A program made the position numbers and the translations under genes. From Papaver somniferum (lineage: Eukaryota; Streptophyta; Magnoliopsida; Ranunculales; Papaveraceae): 64,000 nt of DNA. Shown in pieces: positions 58,307-64,000 of the stretch. Where the stretch lies: positions 158,509,072-158,573,071 of the forward strand of contig NC_039366.1 of assembly GCF_003573695.1 (NCBI RefSeq). The letters are read 5' to 3'. The stretch's first letter is position 1. Each line of letters begins with the position of its first letter. The notes below the pieces were generated by a model. It was not told the origin of the DNA. It searched no databases and was given only the letters and a program-made list of their open reading frames with translations.

Positions 58307-60767
58307 TGTTAGAGCATTGCTCGTTCGAACTCGCATGTGTTGCTATCTCAAGCATGTTTGTCAATGTTAGTGATCAAAACTATATGTCTTGATTTCTAGT
58401 ATACTTATCACTAAGTCTCGGTCTAGGATAGTTAGGAATAGTTGAGCTCCAGACTCCATGGAGATTATCTTGCAAAGACCAAGAACTACTTAAGGAACCG
58501 GTGGAACTTTATCCGACCAAAAGTTATGTGGAGACTTGAACTCATCTTGTCACTCAAAAGTCTATCTACTCTATCTCCTACTCTTGAGACAAAATTCGTA
58601 TAAGTATGATAGTTTTCATACATACACATTTGCTATTTCGATCCGAGTTTACTCGCCTATCTTTTTCTTAAAATACGTGTTGGTAAGCTTTTTCTTTAAC
58701 CATCTTCATCTTTGCCCGTGATGAAAGTCATGATGACATTTCAATCTTGAAAATAGCTTTGATGACGATAGTCGATTCTTTATGTCTAACGAATGTTATA
58801 ACATTATAGAAGAATGTTTCAATGATTAAAATGTATAGTTGAGAATATGTAACCACCTATGGATGTAAGCATATAGTGTGTTCGCACATTAGTGTATAAA
58901 TCCATGTGCCGGAAACCAATTGCGCGCATATGTGTGCATGCAGTATTGGTGAAGGAGACAGGTTGGGTACGCATACCCGTACGCGTACTGGCGGAAGTTC
59001 ACGTCCGTGAAATTCTGCTGAGTTTGAAATTTACGAACTCAAAAACCAGTCACCTTAGGTACGCGTACTGGTGGAACTTTTTCACCCGAAAAAGTCTACC
59101 GAGTTTGGAAACTAAAACCAACTCAAATCCGGTAGCTAAGGTACGCATACCCATACGCGTACCCAAGCTAGTTATTTCTCAAATTGGTAGTTCATGGATT
59201 TAAAACAATAAATTATAAGGAATACAATCTTTGCAAACCGTGGGTATATTGTTCATGAATTGATTCAAATGAATCAAACCGATTTTGTTTCAATTGTGTC
59301 TATGTATAAAGACCTAAGCAATTGAACAACTCTTGAACTAGTTCTTATGAGTCATTTGAACTAGTTATGAGAAAGATGAATATGGTTAATATGAAAGCAC
59401 TCATATGGCTAACCATTGGTCAACCATTTGTGAACTAACCAATGTACACGTTTAGGTATGGTTACTCAAACCTAAATGAATACATTTTATTTGTGTATGA
59501 CAAGCTAAGTTTCGATCTAACGGTTGTAAGATATTAGCTAAGATAAATCAGGTTTTTCATCTAACGGTGATTATTGAATGCTTTGTTACCAAGGTAACTT
59601 AGATTGCAAACCCTGATTTGAAAACTATATAAGGAGACGTATAGCAACTGTGCAAAACTAATCCCCACACCTCATGTATGATAGTAGTTTGTTTGCTAGA
59701 GTCGATTCTCCTTTAATCGTAGGTTTTTTCTTGAGACCCTTTCGATTAACGACTTAAAGACTTCATTGGGATTGTGAAGCCAGACGAAACTACTTCTGTT
59801 GTAGTTGAGCGATCTGATCTTGCCATTTTATATCGTACAAGTTCAATTGAATAATTGGCTTGAGATTATATCTCCGGTAGGGCAAGATAAAAAGAAATCA
59901 CAAACATCTTCGTCTCATCGTTTGTGATTCCGCAATATCTAGTTTCGCTACCATACGATTTAGATTATTGTGAGGTGATTGATAATACTAGGATGTTCTT
60001 TGGGAATATAAGTCCGGTTTATCAATTGGTTCTTGTTCACCTCAAAAGACAGAACAAAACTTTTAGGTTTATCTATGGGAGACAGATTTATCTATCCTTG
60101 CAGACTTTTCTGTGTGATACATATTTGTTTACTAAAGTCTTCGACTTTGGGTCGTAGTAACTCTTGGTTGTGGGTGAGATCAACTAAGGGAATCAAGTGC
60201 GTAGTATCCTGCTGGGATCAGAGACGTAAGGAGCGCAATTGTACCTTGAATCAGTGTGAGATTGATTAGGGTTCAACTACAGTCCAAACCGAAGTTAGTT
60301 TGTAGTAGGCTAGTGTATGTAGCGGCTTAATACAGTGTGGTGTTCAATCTGGACTAGGTCCCGGGGTTTTTCTGCATTTACGGTTTCCTCGTTAACAAAA
60401 TTTCTGGTGTCTGTGTTATTTCTATTCCGCATTATATTTTGTTATATAATTGAAATATCACAGGTTGTGCGTTTGTATCGATCAATTGTGAAATCCAACC
60501 TTTGGTTGCTGATTGGAAATTGATTGATCCTTGGATATTGGTATTTGGTACCATCCAAGTTTATTATCCTTGTATTTGATAAAGACTCGCAGATTTCTAT
60601 TTGCTTGAGTAAAATCAAATCAAGAGAGAGATATTAACTCCTTGATATACTTTTCTCTAGATTGAGTCTGACTGTCTAGTTGATTCTCTAGAAAGTATAT
60701 TGGAGTTAGTCCATACAGATTGCTAATCGAAATATTGGGTGAGGTTGTTAGACCCCCGCATTTTCAA
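58307..60767 (+). repeat. 5' LTR of element D
   Basis: 2461 bp, TGTTAGAGCATTGC to CGCATTTTCA. It has a U3 palindrome array (58935-59165), TATA at 59626-59632 and the conserved R/U5 block near 60350-60402. Confidence 0.93.
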
Positions 60768-60769
60768 TT

Positions 60770-60781
60770 GGTATCAGAGCA
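60770..60781 (+). promoter_or_regulatory. Primer-binding site of element D
   Basis: TGGTATCAGAGC, an exact initiator tRNA-Met match, two bases after the LTR. Confidence 0.93.
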
Positions 60782-60832
60782 TGCAAACACGTTCAAGACC
60801 TCAAAAGTCTGTGTTTGAAGCGATCTGACTCT

Positions 60833-62289
60833 ATGGACAGAGGTGTTATCTCTATTAACGTACCACCAGTCTTCGATGGCTCTAATTACTTATGGTGGAA
60901 AATTATTATGCGAGCGTTTCTTCAAGCGCGTGATTTTCAATCATGGGTATATGTTGTTAATGGCTATGAAGCTCCCGTTATTGCAGTAGGTAGCGTTGGC
61001 GAATACGATGCTGCTGAGATACTTGCTGCAAAGCAAAACTCTGACGGTCTGAATGCCATCATACATGCTATTACCCCAAATCTTCAGCACCATGTGTCAA
61101 ATTTCACTAGGTCTAAAGATGCGTGGGATATCTTAGAAATCGTATTCGAAAGAAATACCAGTGAAAAGGAAGCTAGGCTTCAAAACCTTAATTCCGATTG
61201 GGAAAACCTTCGTATGGAAGATGAGGATTCATTTGATGAGTTTAATCACAAAGTGTCTGAAATTTTTAATGCATCTTTTGCATTGGGTAAGACTATTCCT
61301 GAAAAGGACATTGTGATGAAAATTCTCAGATCGCTGCCATCTAGATACGATTCTAAGAAGCATGCCATCGTTGAGGGAAATAACCTTGATACACATTCCA
61401 GAAACTCTCTGATAGGAAAGTTAAAAATTCTTGATCTTGACACTCGCAGAACAATTGCGTTCAATGCTATGACCAAAACAAGTGTATCCTCTCACTTGTC
61501 TTGGGATGATGAATGTTGCTCAAATCATGTTGATCGTGATAAATCACTGATAATCAGAAAGGTCAAGGATTTGATAAAGAGGAAGGATAGGTGTGATGAA
61601 TATCCATCCTCAGTTTTTGCTTCAGATGATTCAATTGAAAAAGATTATCTCTCCTCTTCAACTTCTGATTCAGAACTTGAGTATGACACAAAGTTTCTTG
61701 ATCTCTTGAATAAAGAGATTCTTCAAGAAAACCTTCATTTAAAGGCTTCCTTGAAGCAAGTAGAATCATCGCTCCTGGTGAAAAATATTGAGATAGAGCG
61801 TATTAATAATAAGTTCGTAAAAACCATGTCTCTAAGGAAGAAGAGATTGATACTCCCAAATATGACTTGCAAAGGTTATCTGGAAGCTCTGACAAAATTG
61901 CAGCAATGTTATTTGGTCAGAGATCCTTTGGAAACACTAATGATTTAGGATTCAAAAGCAAAACTCAAAGCTCAAAGTTTTCCTTTCCAACTAATCAAGG
62001 AACAACGATTATTGGTTGTTGTGCTAAACAGAAAAACTCACATAAAGACGAAAAATCCTCATTGATTTGTTCTTTTTGTGGACATTCTTTTTCGAGATTC
62101 AGAAGGAGCAATAAGAAAATCACCAAACTTCAAGAGAACATGCAGAAAATGAGTCTAAGTCTTGAAAACCAAGATCTTTTAAAGAAATCGAGATCTAGAA
62201 GAGGTAAGAAATATGTTTACACAACAAACAGTGATAAGCCACGAAAAAATAAGAGGTGTGAGCATAAAGCTCACTCAGTCACCAACTAA
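60833..62289 (+). pseudogene. gag: Element D gag (UBN2 copia type), one frameshift
   Basis: I prefer ATG 60833 (MDRGVISINVPPVFDG) because it opens just before the domain. An upstream in-frame ATG is at 60815. Residues about 12-200 are the UBN2 capsid domain (FDGSNYLWWKIIMRAF, SKDAWDILEIVFERN, EKDIVMKILRSLPSRYDSKK). Coiled coil follows, with NKEILQENLHLKASLKQVES. A frameshift between about 61800 and 61948 moves the tail to the frame of 61867-62289, with DKIAAMLFGQRSFGNTNDLG as in SIRE gags. The knuckle is degenerate (CSFCGHSFSRF, lacking the full CCHC). Gag would package the RNA. With a frameshift and no knuckle this copy probably cannot. Confidence 0.88.
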
Positions 62290-62536
62290 TGATGGTGACG
62301 TTCACATCCTCATTTTTAGCTTGGGAAAGATGGGGATTGGACTAAAAAATGGCTCAAGTCGTTGTGATTATAAATCTTTTTATATTTGTTAAGAAAATAT
62401 TCTTCTAAAAAGATGGAAAGCGGATAACAAATCTTGAAAGACTTATTCAATGTCTTTTTAGGGTTTTTGAGTTCATAAATCCGTGAATTATTTCTTTATC
62501 CTTCCCTTCTCATTCTTTGTCATAAGATACAGTCTC

Positions 62537-62953
62537 ATGGCTCCTGTAACTAGAAGGATCATAAAAAGAGATGCAGTTAAAGCAGTTAATGTGCGTCTTT
62601 GTGAAGGAATCTCTTCCTCAAGGATAAAGAAAGCAAATGGAGAAGGTTCTTCCTCTAACTGTCTCTTATCTGTTTGTCATTATGGTAATAATTTTAGAGG
62701 CATGGTGAAAGATTTCATCAACAAGAGAAATGATTTAAAATCTCAAATCGTTTCCTCTTTGGAAAAGATAACTCACTATGAACTAATTTTGTCTCTAACC
62801 AAGAACACCTTGTGTGAACTAAAAAGAGAACTTAGTGAGTTAACTGACATTTCTGAAGATATAGAGGAATTGAATGATCCCATAATCAATACTTTCTTCA
62901 ATAATGAGAAGGAATTCCCATTAGATGCTCTGAGAAAGCTCTATAATGTCTAG
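62537..62953 (+). CDS. Element D ORF2: conserved accessory protein
   Basis: Uninterrupted, 138 codons from ATG 62537 (MAPVTRRIIKRDAVKAVNVR). An upstream in-frame ATG at 62483 would add a hydrophobic leader that I regard as untranslated. The N-terminus is basic and matches C (MSPITRSVTRSD) and, less closely, B. The middle is helical (INKRNDLKSQIVSSLEKI) and the end is acidic (LTDISEDIEELNDP). It lies 250 bases after gag and just before the 3' noncoding region, where an autonomous copia element would have pol. This is the only intact ORF2 in the window. No known domain, function unknown. Confidence 0.7.
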   Translation: MAPVTRRIIKRDAVKAVNVRLCEGISSSRIKKANGEGSSSNCLLSVCHYGNNFRGMVKDFINKRNDLKSQIVSSLEKITHYELILSLTKNTLCELKRELSELTDISEDIEELNDPIINTFFNNEKEFPLDALRKLYNV

Positions 62954-64000
62954 AAAGTCTTCTTATGAGAAGTTATTTTTTATATTTTAGGAAGAATAAC
63001 TAGAGTTTGGAATAGCCATTATTGTGAGTACACATAGCTATGTCCATCGTTCTTCATCTTTATTTTTTAGGTTTATTTATTTAAAATTCTAAAAAATCGT
63101 TTGGAAGATGATTTTTGCAGTATTAATCTTTATGGTTTTATATATTGCAATATGTTATGGGATATGCGTGTTTGCGTCCGTGAACTATTATTGTCCCATA
63201 TGATGTCAAAAGTTATCTCTTTTATATGTCGATATGCGAGTATTGATATAAGATCGATGAACTTTTGACAAACAAAAGTTAAGCCTATTATGTAAATTAT
63301 TGATGGAAGATAGGATAAAATCTTTTGTTTACAAGGATTATGTCTATTGTATGTCATTCTGCAAATAGTGATGGAAAATAGAATGAATCCTTGTATATGC
63401 TGCAGTATTGATCATTCCTTGATCCATATTTTATGTGCATACTGCAATGCTCTATAAGTTTTTCTTGTGTTGAGCATAAGACGATTGAGTAAATCATTCT
63501 TTTATGGTGAACTTAGTCGTAGCTCCGTAAGCTCTCTTATGTCGAGCATTTCCAACTAGATTAATCATAGATTCGTTTGTGGTTATTTTGGTTGTGTATT
63601 CCGATTAAATTAATCATGGGTTCTCTTGTGGTTAGTTTAATTGAGAATTTTGGATATAAAAAATCATTTCTTATGGTTTTTGGTGTCCAATAAAATCCTT
63701 CTTTTCTTGTAAAAGTAAGGTCGCTCTTGTTGTTCTCTTGGGAATGAAATCAAATGGGTAGAGTTCTTTTGAACTTGCGCTTAATTTCCATATCTTTGTG
63801 GGGAGTGCGGCTGTGGAATTATTTAGGGGTTATCTTGTATCTTTATAAACTCCTTGATGAATGCATTTAGCCTCGGCTTTATGATTGCATCTAAACAAGT
63901 TGATATGTAGTTTTCTTTGGTCTTGAAACGTCTTCCTGGAAATTTCATTAGGATCCCGTTTTCGTATCTTTGCCAATTTTATTGACAAAAAGGGGGAGAA
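62954..64000 (+). other. Element D 3' noncoding region
   Basis: No gene. Homologous to A 30424-31362. A segment with CTCTTATGTCGAGCAT and ATTAATCATGGGTTC is repeated within 63460-63650. It ends with GACAAAAAGGGGGAGAA at the window edge, the first of the family's polypurine tracts. Confidence 0.7.

Larger units (their letters stand above)
58307..64000 (+). mobile_element. Element D: non-autonomous SIRE-like copia element (3' end outside window)
   Basis: 5' LTR 58307-60767, primer site, gag with UBN2 domain, ORF2 and 3' noncoding region up to the first polypurine tract at the window end. No polymerase sequence between gag and ORF2. It is the youngest insertion of the right-hand stack, since nothing interrupts it here. 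Confidence 0.9.

Noticed and set aside
1..64000. Host protein-coding genes or an endogenous pararetrovirus
   Set aside because: Every substantial frame is explained by LINE or LTR-element proteins. No movement protein, coat protein or plant housekeeping gene was seen.

Overview
This window is eukaryotic plant DNA made almost entirely of nested retrotransposons. I found no host gene, tRNA, rRNA or CRISPR array. The plant-type LINEs (ORF1 with a DUF4283-like domain and zinc knuckle, ORF2 with endonuclease, reverse transcriptase and RNase H), Tat-lineage Ty3/gypsy elements and SIRE-like Ty1/copia gag indicate a eudicot with a large repeat-rich genome. A poppy-like (Papaver) source is only a guess from general resemblance. 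I label the elements A-M for cross-reference.

Left block (1-19.0 kb). A minus-strand Tat element, K, enters from the left edge with gag-protease (1-1646), primer-binding site and a 3.55-kb LTR ending at 14665. That LTR is split by a full-length LINE (LINE-1, 3510-9330, 15-bp target duplication) and by a solo LTR of the same Tat family (M, 9954-13525, duplication GAAGG). K sits inside a second LINE (LINE-2, 14666 to about 19011), which apparently sits in the 5' LTR of element A.

Middle block (19.0-37.3 kb). Element A (plus, 3' LTR 31778-34250) carries a gag remnant and a small accessory ORF (here ORF2). That ORF is split by element B (21032-30277, minus, two 2832-bp LTRs, duplication CTAGA). 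Next come a deleted relative, G (34251-37000, minus), and a copia RNase H scrap (37001-37257).

Right block (37.3-64 kb). Element H (plus) keeps ORF2 and its 3' region. It is split by a solo LTR (I, 38892-48669, duplication CTATG), itself split by a Tat element with internal deletion (J, 39610-47221). The 3' LTR of H is broken by E, E by C (minus, 51131-58306), and C by D (plus, from 58307 past the window end).

The main biological point is that A, B, C, D and H are copia-type elements of two LTR families with no visible polymerase genes. Each keeps an ORF of about 140-155 codons between gag and the 3' noncoding region, where pol would be expected. Their LTRs and 3' regions carry conserved repeat arrays, a block shared by both families, and several polypurine tracts. 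This looks like a TR-GAG-like non-autonomous system with an extra conserved protein, presumably mobilised by an autonomous partner not present here.
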